DNA of 64,000 nt from Acidobacteriota bacterium (GTDB lineage Bacteria > Acidobacteriota > Terriglobia > Bryobacterales > Bryobacteraceae): positions 288,635 through 352,634 of the forward strand of contig JAFDVZ010000015.1 of assembly GCA_018268715.1 (NCBI GenBank), in the 5' to 3' direction. The notes beneath the pieces are model-generated. The model saw nothing but the letters and a program-made list of their open reading frames with translations. It made no database searches and was not told where the DNA came from. Shown here one piece after another: positions 33,726 to 43,900 of this stretch; the first letter of the stretch is position 1, and each line of letters begins with the position of its first letter. Position numbers and translations under genes: made by a program.

Positions 33726-35466
33726 CGCAGCCCGCTTCGCCGCCCTCCTGCTAACGGTGGCGTCGGCCTCCGCGCAGATGGACCTCCAGTGGAACCTCCG
33801 CATCCCCATGCGCGACGGCGTGCGTCTGGCGGCCAACCTCTTCCGCCCCTCCTCCAACGGCCGTTTCCCCGTCCTGCTCGTCCGCACGCCCTACGGCAAG
33901 GGTCTCGAACTCACCGCCAACTACCGCGCCTTCGTCGAACACGGCTTCGCCCTCGTCATTCAGGACGTCCGCGGCCGTCACGACTCGGAAGGCTCCTTCC
34001 GCCCCCTCGATCAGGAAGGCCCCGACGGCGAAGACACCCTCAACTGGATCGGCCATCAAAGCTGGTGCGACGGCAAAATCGGGATGTTCGGCGGATCCTA
34101 TCTCGGCATCGCCCAATGGCAGGCCGCCCTCCGCAACTCGCCCTACCTGAAGGCGATCTTCCCCGTCGTTTCCGGCTACGACGACTACTTCGACCGCTTC
34201 TACTCCCGCGGAGGCGCCATGAAACTCGGCCACCGTCTCCTTTGGATCTCGGAAAACCTCAGCCCGCCCGGCTTCGTGCGGCCCGGCCTCAACCAGTTCA
34301 TGTACTACCTGCCGCTGCGCACCGCCGACCGCGCCGTCAGCGGCGAAACCGTCGACTGGTATCAGGCCTCTCTCAACCACCCCAACTACGACGACTTCTG
34401 GCGATCCTTCTCCACCCGCGACAAACTCGACCGCATCCACGTCCCCGTCTTCATCGCCGGCGGCTGGTTCGACAACTACGCCGAAAGCGACCTGGAAGCC
34501 TTCGCCGCCCTCCGCAAACTCGGCCGTTCGGTCCGCATCCTGGTCGGACCCTGGCCCCACAACTTCTCCGACCGTCTCTCGGTCGACTTCGGCCCCAACG
34601 CCCGCAATCCCGTCCGCCGCTTCCAATTCCAGTGGTTCGACTACTACCTGAAAGGGCAAGGTTCCATCGACCACATCCCGCCCGCCCAACTCTTCCTGAT
34701 GGGCGACAACCGCTGGGAAGATGAAGACGACTGGCCCCCGCGCGACTCCCGCATCCGCCCCCTGTACCTCGCCGGCAAGGGCAAGGCGGCCACCGTCTAC
34801 GGCGACGGCCAGCTCCAATGGATGCCGCAGCGCCGCAAGACCGCCGACACATACCTGTACGACCCCGGCAAGCCCGTGCCCACCCGCGGCGGCGCCATCT
34901 GCTGCAATGTGCGCCTGCTGCCGCCCGGCCCCATTGATCAGCGCGCCATCGAGGGCCGTCACGACATCCTCGTCTTCACCAGCCCGCCGCTCAATGAGGA
35001 TCTCCATGTGGCCGGCGTGGTGCACGTGCTCCTGCACGTGTCCACCGACGCCAAGGACACCGACTTCACCGCCAAGTTGATCGACGTCGATCCCCAAGGT
35101 CCCGCCCTGGGCGTCACCGACGGCATCCTCCGCCTGCGTTACCGCAACGGTCTCGACCGTCCCGAACTCGCCAAACCCGGCGAAATCTACGCCATCACCA
35201 TCGACGCCGGCCCCACCAACTGGGCCTTTCGCCAAGGCCATCGCATTCGTCTGGAAGTGGCCAGCAGCAACTTCCCCCGCTTTGACCGCAATCTCAACAC
35301 CGGCCGCGCCAACGCCGGCGAAACGCAGCTCCGCAAGGCCAACCAGACCGTCTGGCACGGCGGCAAGTACGGATCGGCTATTCTCCTGCCCGTGGCGGCG
35401 CGTTCCGGTACTAGTGCGGCGGATTCACGCAGCCCCGTAACAGGACTACCAAAGTCCCATCCGTAA
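33718..35466 (+). CDS. CocE/NonD-family (X-Pro dipeptidyl peptidase-like) hydrolase
   Basis: 582 residues from ATG 33718, at the signal peptide MRSAARFAALLLTVASASA; upstream in-frame sequence overlaps the glycosyltransferase and is not coding. The S15 fold has Ser127 in GGSYLG and His281 in GPWPHNF; IPMRDGVRLAANLFRP is the conserved N-terminal motif. The C-terminal jelly-roll domain is complete. It hydrolyses esters, amides or X-Pro peptides in the periplasm. It overlaps the glycosyltransferase gene by 8 bases. Confidence 0.9.
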   Translation: MRSAARFAALLLTVASASAQMDLQWNLRIPMRDGVRLAANLFRPSSNGRFPVLLVRTPYGKGLELTANYRAFVEHGFALVIQDVRGRHDSEGSFRPLDQEGPDGEDTLNWIGHQSWCDGKIGMFGGSYLGIAQWQAALRNSPYLKAIFPVVSGYDDYFDRFYSRGGAMKLGHRLLWISENLSPPGFVRPGLNQFMYYLPLRTADRAVSGETVDWYQASLNHPNYDDFWRSFSTRDKLDRIHVPVFIAGGWFDNYAESDLEAFAALRKLGRSVRILVGPWPHNFSDRLSVDFGPNARNPVRRFQFQWFDYYLKGQGSIDHIPPAQLFLMGDNRWEDEDDWPPRDSRIRPLYLAGKGKAATVYGDGQLQWMPQRRKTADTYLYDPGKPVPTRGGAICCNVRLLPPGPIDQRAIEGRHDILVFTSPPLNEDLHVAGVVHVLLHVSTDAKDTDFTAKLIDVDPQGPALGVTDGILRLRYRNGLDRPELAKPGEIYAITIDAGPTNWAFRQGHRIRLEVASSNFPRFDRNLNTGRANAGETQLRKANQTVWHGGKYGSAILLPVAARSGTSAADSRSPVTGLPKSHP

Positions 35467-35493
35467 CCATTCTCCTATTCGGATCCCGGCCGC

Positions 35494-35513
35494 CATCCCC
35501 CACATTGGGGATG
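35494..35513 (+). promoter_or_regulatory. Hairpin before the 47-codon reading frame
   Basis: CATCCCC and GGGGATG are perfect 7-base arms around a 6-base loop, ending four bases before the ATG at 35518. It could end the CocE transcript weakly, or hide the GGGGA ribosome site of the small gene. Confidence 0.4.
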
Positions 35514-35517
35514 TCCC

Positions 35518-35661
35518 ATGGATCGAAAGACGCTCGCCGCGGCGGCATCCGATGCGCGCCTGGTACTGCGGTACACCCGCCACTGGCTGCACTACGGCTG
35601 GATCGGTTTCACCATCCTGTGCGCCGCCATCGCCGCCCTCCGCGGCGCAGCGTCACGATAG
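35518..35661 (+). CDS. Small single-helix membrane protein (47 residues)
   Basis: ATG 35518 to TAG 35661. After a basic N-terminus (MDRKTLAAAASDARLVLRYT) comes one hydrophobic segment (about residues 25-42: HYGWIGFTILCAAIAALRG), then a basic end. The composition is that of a small inner-membrane protein rather than a chance frame, and it neatly fills the gap between CocE and the next gene. No homology is claimed; it may be a chance frame. Confidence 0.4.
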   Translation: MDRKTLAAAASDARLVLRYTRHWLHYGWIGFTILCAAIAALRGAASR

Positions 35662-35692
35662 CCGCCCGTTATACTGGGAACCGGGTCACCCC

Positions 35693-36481
35693 ATGCCCTT
35701 CGAACCCCGACTGCTCGGCCGGACCGGGTTTCTAACCGGCCCCATTGGACTCAGCGCCAGTTACGGAGCCCCCGCCGAATCCGTCGAATTCGCCTTTGAG
35801 CGCGGCGTTAATTACATGTACTGGGGCAGCCGCCGCACCGCCGCCTTCGAACAAGGTCTCCGCAACCTGGCCCCGCGGCGCGACCGTTACGCCCTGGTCA
35901 TCCAATCCTACGTCCCACTTGCGTCCCTGATCGCCTCCAGCCTCGACCGCGCGCTGAAGCGTCTCCAAGCCGACTACGCCGACGTCCTGTTATTAGGCCT
36001 GTGGAACCGCCCGGTAACTCCCCGCATCCTCGACTTATGCCATCAACTCAAGGATCGCGGCCGCATTCGTTACATGGCCATCTCCACCCACCAGCGCAAA
36101 CTCGTCCCGAAACTCGTCCCCGACCCCGCTTACGACATATTCCACGTCCGTTACAACGCCAAACACACCGGCGCCGAGCGCGAGATATTCCCGAATCTCC
36201 CATCCAACCCACCCGGCATCGTATCGTTCACCGCCACCAGTTGGCGCCAGTTACTCGACTCGAAGAAGGTTCCCAATGGCGAGCGCACACCCACCGCTAC
36301 CGACTGTTACCGTTTCGTATTAACCAACCCTGCCGTCCACTTATGTATGACCGGCCCAGCCAACATGGATCAAGTCCGCGACGCGACCCGCGCCATCGAG
36401 TTAGGCCCGATGTCAGCCGAGGAGATGGCCTGGATGCGCCGGGTCGGCGGCCACATGTACGGCCGCGCGCGCGTATCATAG
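35693..36481 (+). CDS. Aldo/keto-reductase-like protein lacking catalytic residues
   Basis: 262 residues from ATG 35693. Overall it follows the AKR barrel: [13 protein letters not shown] at the start, [32 protein letters not shown], later [13 protein letters not shown]. But the catalytic Asp (usually GVNxxDTA), the Tyr, the Lys and the LH His do not appear at their places ([20 protein letters not shown]). It may be a pseudo-enzyme or an electron-carrier-type relative. TATACT lies 17 bases before the ATG. Confidence 0.75.
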   Translation: MPFEPRLLGRTGFLTGPIGLSASYGAPAESVEFAFERGVNYMYWGSRRTAAFEQGLRNLAPRRDRYALVIQSYVPLASLIASSLDRALKRLQADYADVLLLGLWNRPVTPRILDLCHQLKDRGRIRYMAISTHQRKLVPKLVPDPAYDIFHVRYNAKHTGAEREIFPNLPSNPPGIVSFTATSWRQLLDSKKVPNGERTPTATDCYRFVLTNPAVHLCMTGPANMDQVRDATRAIELGPMSAEEMAWMRRVGGHMYGRARVS

Positions 36482-36485
36482 GGAA

Positions 36486-36932
36486 ATGCGTCTCATCCTC
36501 GCCATCGCCATCCTGGCCCTGCCCCTGGCCGCGCAGAGCCCATCGAAGGACGAAGCAGCCGTCCGCGCCCTGGTGGCGAAGTACGTCGACGCCCGAGAGC
36601 ATCAGGACCCCAAGGCCACCGAACTCCTCTTCACCGCCGACGCCGATCAGCTCGTCTCCTCCGGTGAATGGCGCAGGGGCCGCGAAGCGCTCGTCAAGGG
36701 CGCCATGGCCAGTTCGAAAAGCACCGGCGGCACGCGCACCATCGAAGTGGAATCGGTTCGTTTCCCGGCCCCCGGAGTCGCCATCGCCGACGGCCGTTAC
36801 GAGTTGAAGGGGCTTACCGGCGGCCAGACCCGCAGCATGTGGACCACCATCATAGCGGTGAAGGCCGGCCCAGGCTGGCGCATCGCGGCCATCCGCAACA
36901 TGCTGCCCGCCCCGCCGGCCCCGGCGAAGTAA
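36486..36932 (+). CDS. Exported SnoaL/NTF2-like protein
   Basis: 148 residues with a signal peptide ([17 protein letters not shown]). [36 protein letters not shown] is typical of the NTF2-like SgcJ/EcaC group, a small alpha-beta cone often used as a binding or isomerase scaffold. Its stop directly abuts the convergent AhpD-like gene. Ligand unknown. Confidence 0.82.
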   Translation: MRLILAIAILALPLAAQSPSKDEAAVRALVAKYVDAREHQDPKATELLFTADADQLVSSGEWRRGREALVKGAMASSKSTGGTRTIEVESVRFPAPGVAIADGRYELKGLTGGQTRSMWTTIIAVKAGPGWRIAAIRNMLPAPPAPAK

Positions 36933-37331
36933 CTACTTCGTCAGAAACCTCTCATCGATCTCCACCTGATACCCTGCTGCCAGCCGATTGGTCTCATTCG
37001 CCATCCCGACGACAGCCATCAGCTCCCCGAACATCTCATCGGTCATCCCAGCCTTCCGCGCCGAGACAGTATGCGAAGCGATGCAATACCCGCACCCATT
37101 CGTAGCGCTGATAGCGACATACAGTAACTCCTTAGTCAGCACATCCAGCGCCCCGGGAGTCATAATCTGCTTCACCCCCGCCCAGGTCCGCTGAAGCGTG
37201 GCCGGATCATGCGCCAGCGCCTTCCAGAAGTTATTAATATAATCGGTATTCCGGGTAGCGCGGATGTCATCATAAACCTCCCGCACCACCCCAGTCGATT
37301 CCTCGTATTCAATCAATCCCAGCGTAGCCAT
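36933..37331 (-). CDS. AhpD/carboxymuconolactone-decarboxylase-like protein
   Basis: 132 residues. CGYCIASH is the CxxCxxxH redox/peroxidase motif of AhpD-like alkylhydroperoxidases. The rest (FWKALAHDPATLQRTW, LTKELLYVAISATNGCGYC) fits the family. It begins two bases after the FetB-like stop, so it is part of the same operon as a presumed iron exporter, which fits a peroxide-defence role. Confidence 0.9.
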   Translation of the reverse strand: MATLGLIEYEESTGVVREVYDDIRATRNTDYINNFWKALAHDPATLQRTWAGVKQIMTPGALDVLTKELLYVAISATNGCGYCIASHTVSARKAGMTDEMFGELMAVVGMANETNRLAAGYQVEIDERFLTK

Positions 37332-37333
37332 AG

Positions 37334-38098
37334 CTAACTCCTAATTAACTGCTCAGCTTCGGTAAACGCCCGCCGCCGCATCAACCGCGTACTCACCATG
37401 CAAGTCACCGACGACGAGCAGAAAATCATCGCCAACACGACAAACTGATACACCGCCGCCGCCAGCGGAGCCGCGCCGGACAGCACCATTCCGGCCATAA
37501 TTCCCGGAATCCAGACAATCCCCAGGCTCCGCAGGTTATCGACCGTGGGAATCAGACTCGCCTGCAGTGCCGCGGTGGAGTACTCCCCAACGGTCGACTC
37601 AGCCGCAGCCCCCAGCGCCAGCGCCGTCTCAATCTCCCCCACATGGGACTGGACTTCGCGCGCGAATCGCTCCATCGCCAGCGCATTGGCATTCATGGCG
37701 TTCGCAATCAGCATGCTCCCCACGGGGACCAGCGCCCCGGCGGATCGGTCGATCACGCCCGCCATCGCCATCAGGAAGATCACCGACCCGGCCCCCGCCA
37801 GTATCGCGTACAAAGAAATCCGCCCCGCCCGGGGAAACCGCCGCGACCGTCGCGACGAAGTCTTCGCCGCCGCCCCGATCATCCCGGCCAGCACCAGCGG
37901 CGACATCCACCACGGCCCCTTCAGCACGACAATCAGGATCAAACCCACGGCGCAAATCTGACTCAGCCCGCGCCCCAGCGCTGCCGCCAGGTCCCGCAGC
38001 AGGTGAATCCCCAACCGCCGCGCATACAGCGCCACCGCCAGCGCCAGCGCCGACACAATCGCCGCCTGAATCAGCCCTCCCGACAGGTCAGTCTTCAC
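37334..38098 (-). CDS. fetB: FetB-like permease (UPF0014)
   Basis: 254 residues from GTG 38098, inside the end of the ATPase gene (11-base overlap); an ATG at 38164 in a longer frame is not plausible. Seven hydrophobic segments are visible, with PLVLAGMIGAAAKTSSRR and VPVGSMLIANAMNANALAMERF, and the conserved IWIPGIMAGMVLSGAAPLAAAVYQ-like stretch. UPF0014 permeases pair with FetA for iron export in E. coli, raising peroxide resistance. Confidence 0.85.
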   Translation of the reverse strand: MKTDLSGGLIQAAIVSALALAVALYARRLGIHLLRDLAAALGRGLSQICAVGLILIVVLKGPWWMSPLVLAGMIGAAAKTSSRRSRRFPRAGRISLYAILAGAGSVIFLMAMAGVIDRSAGALVPVGSMLIANAMNANALAMERFAREVQSHVGEIETALALGAAAESTVGEYSTAALQASLIPTVDNLRSLGIVWIPGIMAGMVLSGAAPLAAAVYQFVVLAMIFCSSSVTCMVSTRLMRRRAFTEAEQLIRS

Positions 38099-38750
38099 CA
38101 ACCAACTCCCCGTCCGCCATCCGCAGCACCCGGTCCGCCATCCGCCGGGCCTGCTCCCGATCATGCGTCACCATCAAACAAACCAGCCCGCGCTCGCGGA
38201 CCATCTCGCCAACCAGCCGTTCGACAAACTCGACGCGCCCCTCATCGAGAGCCGAGGTCGGCTCATCGAGCAGCAGCGCCTCGGGACCATTCGCCAGCGC
38301 CCGCGCAATCGAAACCCGCTGCGCCTCGCCGCCCGACAACCGGTCCACGCCCCGCGCGCCGAACCCCGCCAGGTCCACCCGCGCCAGCAACCCGTCCACC
38401 TCCGCGTCGCTGACCGTCAGCCCCCGCTGCGCCGGTCCAAACCGCACATTATCGGCCACGGTTCCCGGAAACAGGTACGGCCGCTGCATCACCATCCCGA
38501 CCCGCCGCCGCAACTCCCTGGGCGCGATCTCCCGGTAATCCCTCCCATCCAGCAGCACCCGTCCGCCCGTGGGCTCGTCCAACCGGTTGATCAGCCGCAG
38601 CAGCGACGACTTGCCCGACCCGCTCGGCCCCACCAGCGCCACCATCGACCCCGCCCGCGCCTCGAGCGTCGCTGCGCGGACAATCGTCCGCCCATCCGCC
38701 ACCCGCGTCAAAGCATCGGTCCCGAGCGTCAAGCCACGATCATACGCCAC
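38088..38750 (-). CDS. fetA: FetA-like ABC transporter ATPase
   Basis: 220 residues. Walker A GPSGSGKSS, Q-loop MVMQRPYLFPG, signature LSGGEAQRVSIARAL, Walker B ALLLDEPTSALD and the H-loop VTHD are all intact. Next to the UPF0014 permease it should power metal export. First gene of the operon fetA-fetB-AhpD-like. It is divergent from the DUF1385 gene, with 55 bases between. Confidence 0.9.
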   Translation of the reverse strand: MAYDRGLTLGTDALTRVADGRTIVRAATLEARAGSMVALVGPSGSGKSSLLRLINRLDEPTGGRVLLDGRDYREIAPRELRRRVGMVMQRPYLFPGTVADNVRFGPAQRGLTVSDAEVDGLLARVDLAGFGARGVDRLSGGEAQRVSIARALANGPEALLLDEPTSALDEGRVEFVERLVGEMVRERGLVCLMVTHDREQARRMADRVLRMADGELVGED

Positions 38751-38805
38751 CCCGCGCCCGCGAAAGATTCAATCGGAGTCCCGGCCCGCCGCCGGTTATA
38801 ATGGG

Positions 38806-39801
38806 ATGGGAGTCCCTTCTACCTTGGAAATCCGTTCATTCTTTCGTCTGGCGGCGCACGTCCAGATGCTGCCAATCCTCGAAAGCGGTGAGGAGACCCT
38901 CGTCGGTGGACAAGCCGTGATGGAAGGCGTGATGATGCGCGCCCCGCACAGCTATTGCGTCGCGGTCCGGAAACCGAACGGCGAAGTCATCACCCAGCAA
39001 CATCCGCTGCCGAAGCTGTCGGAAAAGTACCCGATCTTCAAACTGCCCATTTTCCGGGGACTCGGGACGCTCGGACAGGCCATGTCGCTCGGCGTACGCG
39101 CGCTGCACTTTTCCGCCAACGCCGCGCTCGACGAAGGCCAATCCGGCAAGGCCAAGCAGGAAATCACCGGCTGGGCCATGGGCCTCAACATCCTGTTCTC
39201 GGCCTCGTTCTTCATCTTCCTGTACAAGTTCGTTCCGCTCTGGCTCGCCACCAAGATCGGCGCTGCCTATCACGCCGTCGGCGGCCGCGTGGCCATCAAC
39301 CTGGTGGACGGCCTCATCCGGATCGTCATCTTCCTCGCCTTCCTCACGCTGATCTCGAAGATGAAGGATATCCGCCGCGTCTTTGAATACCACGGCGCCG
39401 AACACAAGGTGGTGTTCAACTTCGAATCCGGCCAGCCCGTCACGGTGGAAAACGCCCGCGGCTTCACCACCTTCCATCCGCGTTGCGGAACCAGCTTCCT
39501 GCTGGTGCTGATGGTCATTTCGTTGTTGATCTACGCGCTCGTGCCGGTGGACGGTTTCCTGCTGAAACTCGCCACGCGCATCGCCCTCATCCCCATCATC
39601 GTCGGCGTCAGCTACGAACTCATCCGGTTCGCCGCCAAGCGCCGCGGCGGATTGATGGCGGCCCTCACCTCACCCGGCCTCTGGTTGCAGCGCATCACCA
39701 CCAAGCCGCCGTCCGACGACCAGACGGCGATCGCCATCCGCGCCCTCGACGGCGCCATGGAGCTGGAAAAGCAGCAAGGCGGCGAACTGGTCATCGCCTG
39801 A
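38806..39801 (+). CDS. DUF1385 (YqhQ-type) membrane protein
   Basis: 331 residues from ATG 38806; ATG 38866 ([18 protein letters not shown]) also fits the family. [26 protein letters not shown] is the DUF1385 hallmark; [14 protein letters not shown] and [13 protein letters not shown] follow, with about four membrane helices. Its function is unknown, but it lies directly before prfA (10-base gap), as DUF1385 genes often do. TATAAT sits three bases before the ATG, which favours the later start. Confidence 0.87.
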   Translation: MGVPSTLEIRSFFRLAAHVQMLPILESGEETLVGGQAVMEGVMMRAPHSYCVAVRKPNGEVITQQHPLPKLSEKYPIFKLPIFRGLGTLGQAMSLGVRALHFSANAALDEGQSGKAKQEITGWAMGLNILFSASFFIFLYKFVPLWLATKIGAAYHAVGGRVAINLVDGLIRIVIFLAFLTLISKMKDIRRVFEYHGAEHKVVFNFESGQPVTVENARGFTTFHPRCGTSFLLVLMVISLLIYALVPVDGFLLKLATRIALIPIIVGVSYELIRFAAKRRGGLMAALTSPGLWLQRITTKPPSDDQTAIAIRALDGAMELEKQQGGELVIA

Positions 39802-39811
39802 TCGAAATCAC

Positions 39812-40903
39812 ATGGAATTCGCCCAACGACTCGCCGATATTGAGGCGCGATACGAAGACTTGACCCGCCAGATGGCCGATCCGGCGGTCATTAACGACCC
39901 CGATCAATACCGCAAGATCACCAAGGCCCAAAGCGATCTGTCGGAGATCGTCGCCAAATACCGCGAGTGGAAGCAGACCAGCCAGAACCTCGACGACGCC
40001 CGCACGATGCTTGCGGAGCCCGACCCCGAACTGCGCCAGATGGCCGTCGACGAAGTCGCCCGCCTCGAGCCCGAACTCGTCCGTTTTCAGGAGGAGCTGC
40101 GCGTCCTCCTGCTGCCCAAGGATCCCAACGACGAAAAGAACGTTGTGCTCGAAATCCGCGCCGGCACCGGCGGCGATGAAGCCACGCTGTTCGCCGCGGA
40201 GATCTTCCGCATGTACTCGCGCTTTGCCGAGGATCAGGGCTGGCGCGTCGAAGTCACCGCCGTCAGCGAGTCCGCGGTCGGCGGACTCAAGGAAGTCATC
40301 GCGCTAGTCAGCGGCGCCAAGGTCTACAGCCGCCTCAAGTATGAAAGCGGAGTCCACCGCGTGCAGCGCGTGCCGGAAACTGAGCAGCAGGGCCGCGTCC
40401 ACACCTCCGCCATCACCGTCGCCGTGCTCCCCGAAGCCGAGGAAGTTGACGTGCAAATCGACGCCAAGGACCTCCGCATCGACACGTTCTGCTCCTCCGG
40501 CCCCGGCGGCCAGTCCGTCAACACCACCTATTCGGCCGTGCGCATCACCCACCTGCCCACCGGCCTCGTGGTCTCCTGCCAGGACGAAAAATCGCAGATC
40601 AAGAACCGCGCCAAGGGCCTCCGCGTGCTCCGCAGCCGCCTCTATGAGATCGAGCTCGAAAAGCAGCGCGAACAGATCGGCGCCGAACGCCGCAGCATGG
40701 TCGGTTCGGGCGATCGCAGCGAGAAGATCCGCACCTATAACTTCCCGCAAAATCGCATGACCGATCACCGCATCGGGCTCACCCTCCACCAGCTCGATCA
40801 GATCGTGGAAGGCCGGATCGGCCCCGTCATCGACGCCCTGACCACCCATTATCAGACCCAGAAGTTGAAGGAACAGGGCGGCGACGCCGCCAACGCCGCC
40901 TGA
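39812..40903 (+). CDS. prfA: Peptide chain release factor 1
   Basis: 363 residues, full length. The anticodon-like PxT motif is PET ([14 protein letters not shown]) and the catalytic GGQ is in [16 protein letters not shown]. It reads UAA and UAG. It is followed 49 bases later by a large sensor kinase, with prmC (its methyltransferase, which modifies the GGQ glutamine) beyond it. Confidence 0.97.
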   Translation: MEFAQRLADIEARYEDLTRQMADPAVINDPDQYRKITKAQSDLSEIVAKYREWKQTSQNLDDARTMLAEPDPELRQMAVDEVARLEPELVRFQEELRVLLLPKDPNDEKNVVLEIRAGTGGDEATLFAAEIFRMYSRFAEDQGWRVEVTAVSESAVGGLKEVIALVSGAKVYSRLKYESGVHRVQRVPETEQQGRVHTSAITVAVLPEAEEVDVQIDAKDLRIDTFCSSGPGGQSVNTTYSAVRITHLPTGLVVSCQDEKSQIKNRAKGLRVLRSRLYEIELEKQREQIGAERRSMVGSGDRSEKIRTYNFPQNRMTDHRIGLTLHQLDQIVEGRIGPVIDALTTHYQTQKLKEQGGDAANAA

Positions 40904-40952
40904 ATTCGGACACGGCTATCCGCCGGATGATAAAATCGTTCAAACCTCAACG

Positions 40953-43900
40953 ATGTTCAATCGCCGGAAGGCTGTGGGCCCGTTGTTACTCGGCCTCTTG
41001 TTTGTCGGCTCAGTAACCGGTCAGCAGTATGCATTTCAGTACTACGGCGCCGAGCAGGGGCTGACTCGCCTCGGCGTCCGGGAAATATTCCAGGACCGCG
41101 AAGGCTATCTCTGGTTGTCCACCGAAGGCGGCGTCTTCCGCTTCGACGGGACCCGTTTTCGCCCATTCGGCGCAGTCGACGGATTGCCCTTCAACGTGCT
41201 CGCCTCCTTTGGCGTCGCCTCCGACGGAACGCTATTGTTGGCCACCGAGTCCGGGCTGTACCGCCTCGTCCGCCAGCGGTTCGAGCGGCTCCCGCTCCCA
41301 GGCGATCCGAAAGTGTCTCCTTACGGCGGCGTTGTCACCGATCCTGTCGGCGACACCTACGTCGGCGCCGCCAACGGCCTTTGGGTTTCCTCCAGCCTCA
41401 CCGCCGGAAACTCGCCCCAATGGCGCCAGATCGCCGTTTCGCCGGGCGACGGCCGAAGCAGCGTCCGCGGTCTGTCCTCCAAGGGCGGCGACATCTGGTT
41501 CGTCAGCGGCGCGAAGGTCTTCCGTCTCGCCGGCGGCCGCGTCCAAGCCTACGACGCTCACGGCTCCACCGCCGACATTACCCGCCGCTGGACCGGCGTC
41601 GTCGTCGACGGGCAGGGCGTCCAATGGACCGTCTCCTTTGGCTCCAAGGTCCACACCCGTCCGCCCTCCAGTGCCATCTTCAAGCCCCTCACCGCCGACC
41701 TCCCGCCCGCTTCCGGCTATCCCATCCGTGTCGATTCGTCCGGTCGCGCCCTCATCCCGACCACCGGCGGCCTCGCCATCGCCGAAGGCGGACGCTTGCG
41801 CATCGTCGGTCGCGATTCCGGCCTGGCCGGCGCGGTGAACTGCGTCTTTCAGGATCGCGAAGGCTCTCTCTGGATCGGACTGGCCGGCCGCGGCCTCGCC
41901 AAGTGGCAGGGCTACCGTCGTTGGGAAGGTTTCGGCGCGCTGAATGGCCTCGACCCCGACGTGGTCTACGCGGTCCAGCCCTTGCGCTCCGACTGGGTGC
42001 TCGCGGGCACCGAGTCCGGCCTGTTTTCCGGCCGCCGCGAAGCCGAACGCTGGCGCTGGACTCCCGATCCGCGCTTCAAGGACATGCGGATCCGCGCCAT
42101 TCGCCGCGCCGCCGACGGAGCCATCTGGGTGGCCGCCGAACATGCCGGCGTGGCCCGCCTCGACTCCTCCTTCCGGGACATCCGTTGGTTCCCGCACGCC
42201 GTCTCCGGCGCGATTTATTGGGACCTGCGGTGCGGCCGCGCGGGGCGCATGTGGGTGGGCGCCAACTCCGGCGCGCTCGTCATCGAACCCGGCGCCGATC
42301 GGATGAAGCCCGTCGAAGGCTCGCCGCGCGAACGCGTCTGGCAGGTTGCGGACACCGACGCCGGCCTGTGGATCGCCAGCGCCAACGGCCTGACGCTGCT
42401 GGCGGACGGCAAGGCCCGCACCTTCGGCCCGGCCGACGGACTCCCCGACGCGCATCTCATGTCGATCGCCGCCGCGCCCAACGGCGACGTCTGGGCCGGA
42501 TACCGTTCGAGCGGCATCGTCAGCCAGGTGCGCCTGGAAAACGGGCGCCTTCGCGTCCTGAATCACGGGCCGGGCCGCCGCGCCGCCGCCGCCATCACTT
42601 ACTTTCTCGAATTCGATTCCAAGGGCCGGATGTGGACCGGCTCGGATGCGGGAGTCGACGTCTACCAATCCGGCGCCTGGACCCGCTACACCCATGACGA
42701 CGGCCTGATCTGGGACGATTGCAACCTCCACGCCTTCAGCGAAGGCGTCGACGACGACGTTTGGATCGGATCGAGCGGCGGGCTCTCGCGCTTCCACCCG
42801 ACCGCCTCCCCGCCGCCCTCCATCGGCGGCCCCCGCGCCGTTTTCTCGGAAGTGCTGCTCGGCGACAAGTCCGTGACGCCCTCTCCCACCCCTGGCCTCG
42901 CAGTGGGGCCCAATGAGAATTCGCTCTCGGTGACATACTCCGCCCTCTCGTTCGTGCGGGAGCGTTCCATCCTGTTCCGCTACCGCCTGGAGCCGGCCTC
43001 CTCGGAATGGCGCGAAACCACCGAACGGAAACTCCAGTTCCCCGGTCTGCCGCCCGGCCGCTATCGTTTGGAAATCGTCGCCCGCGACGGCTGGGGCAAT
43101 TGGGGACCGCGCCCCGCTCAACTGGAATTCGAAATCCGGCCGCCCTGGTGGCTCACCTGGTGGGCTACCGCGATCGGAGCCATCCTGGTCGGCTGCGCCG
43201 TCGCCGGCCTCGTCGCCTGGCGCGTGCACGCCTATCATCGCCGCATCGAAGCCCAGCGGCGCGAACGGGAACGCGAATCGATCGTCGCCGCCGCCAAGGC
43301 GCAACTCGAATCGTTTTCGCACATGAACCGCGTCGCCGCCATTAGTGAGATGGCCAGCGCGCTCGCCCACGAAATCTGTCAGCCGCTGGCCGCCATTTCG
43401 AGCAACGCCTCAAGCGCCGTGATCCTGCTCGACCGGCCCACCCCCGACATCGGAGAGGCCCGTCAGGCCGTGGCCGACATCGTCGACGACCAGCTTCGAG
43501 CCGCCAAGATCATCGACCGCATGCGCGCAGGCCTGCGCCGCACCAAGATCCAGCCCGCCCCGCAGGACATCAACGCCATCGCCGAGGATGCCGCGCGCTT
43601 CGCCAGCCAGTTCGCCATACTGAAGGGCGTGGCCATTCGCATGGAACTCGCCGGCGGTCTGGCCCCCGTCTGGACCGACGAGATCCAGATGCAGCAAGTA
43701 GTGTGGAACCTGATTCAGAACGCGGCCGACGCCATGGCCCAGGTTCCCAAGGACCAGCGCGTCATCACCCTGCGCACCCGCCCCGACGCCTCCTCCCCCA
43801 GCGTCCTGCTGGAAGTGGAGGATAACGGACCGGGCGTCGCCGATCAGGACAAGAAGCGCATCTTCGAGCCCCACGTCACCACCAAGCCCGACGGTCTCGG

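Noticed and set aside
33751-35358. Minus-strand frame of 535 codons opposite CocE
   Set aside because: Val/Gly/Asp-rich shadow with no motif; CocE has Ser, His and the family signature.
41232-43370. Minus-strand frame of 712 codons opposite the sensor kinase
   Set aside because: No motif, and codon positions agree with the plus-strand gene.
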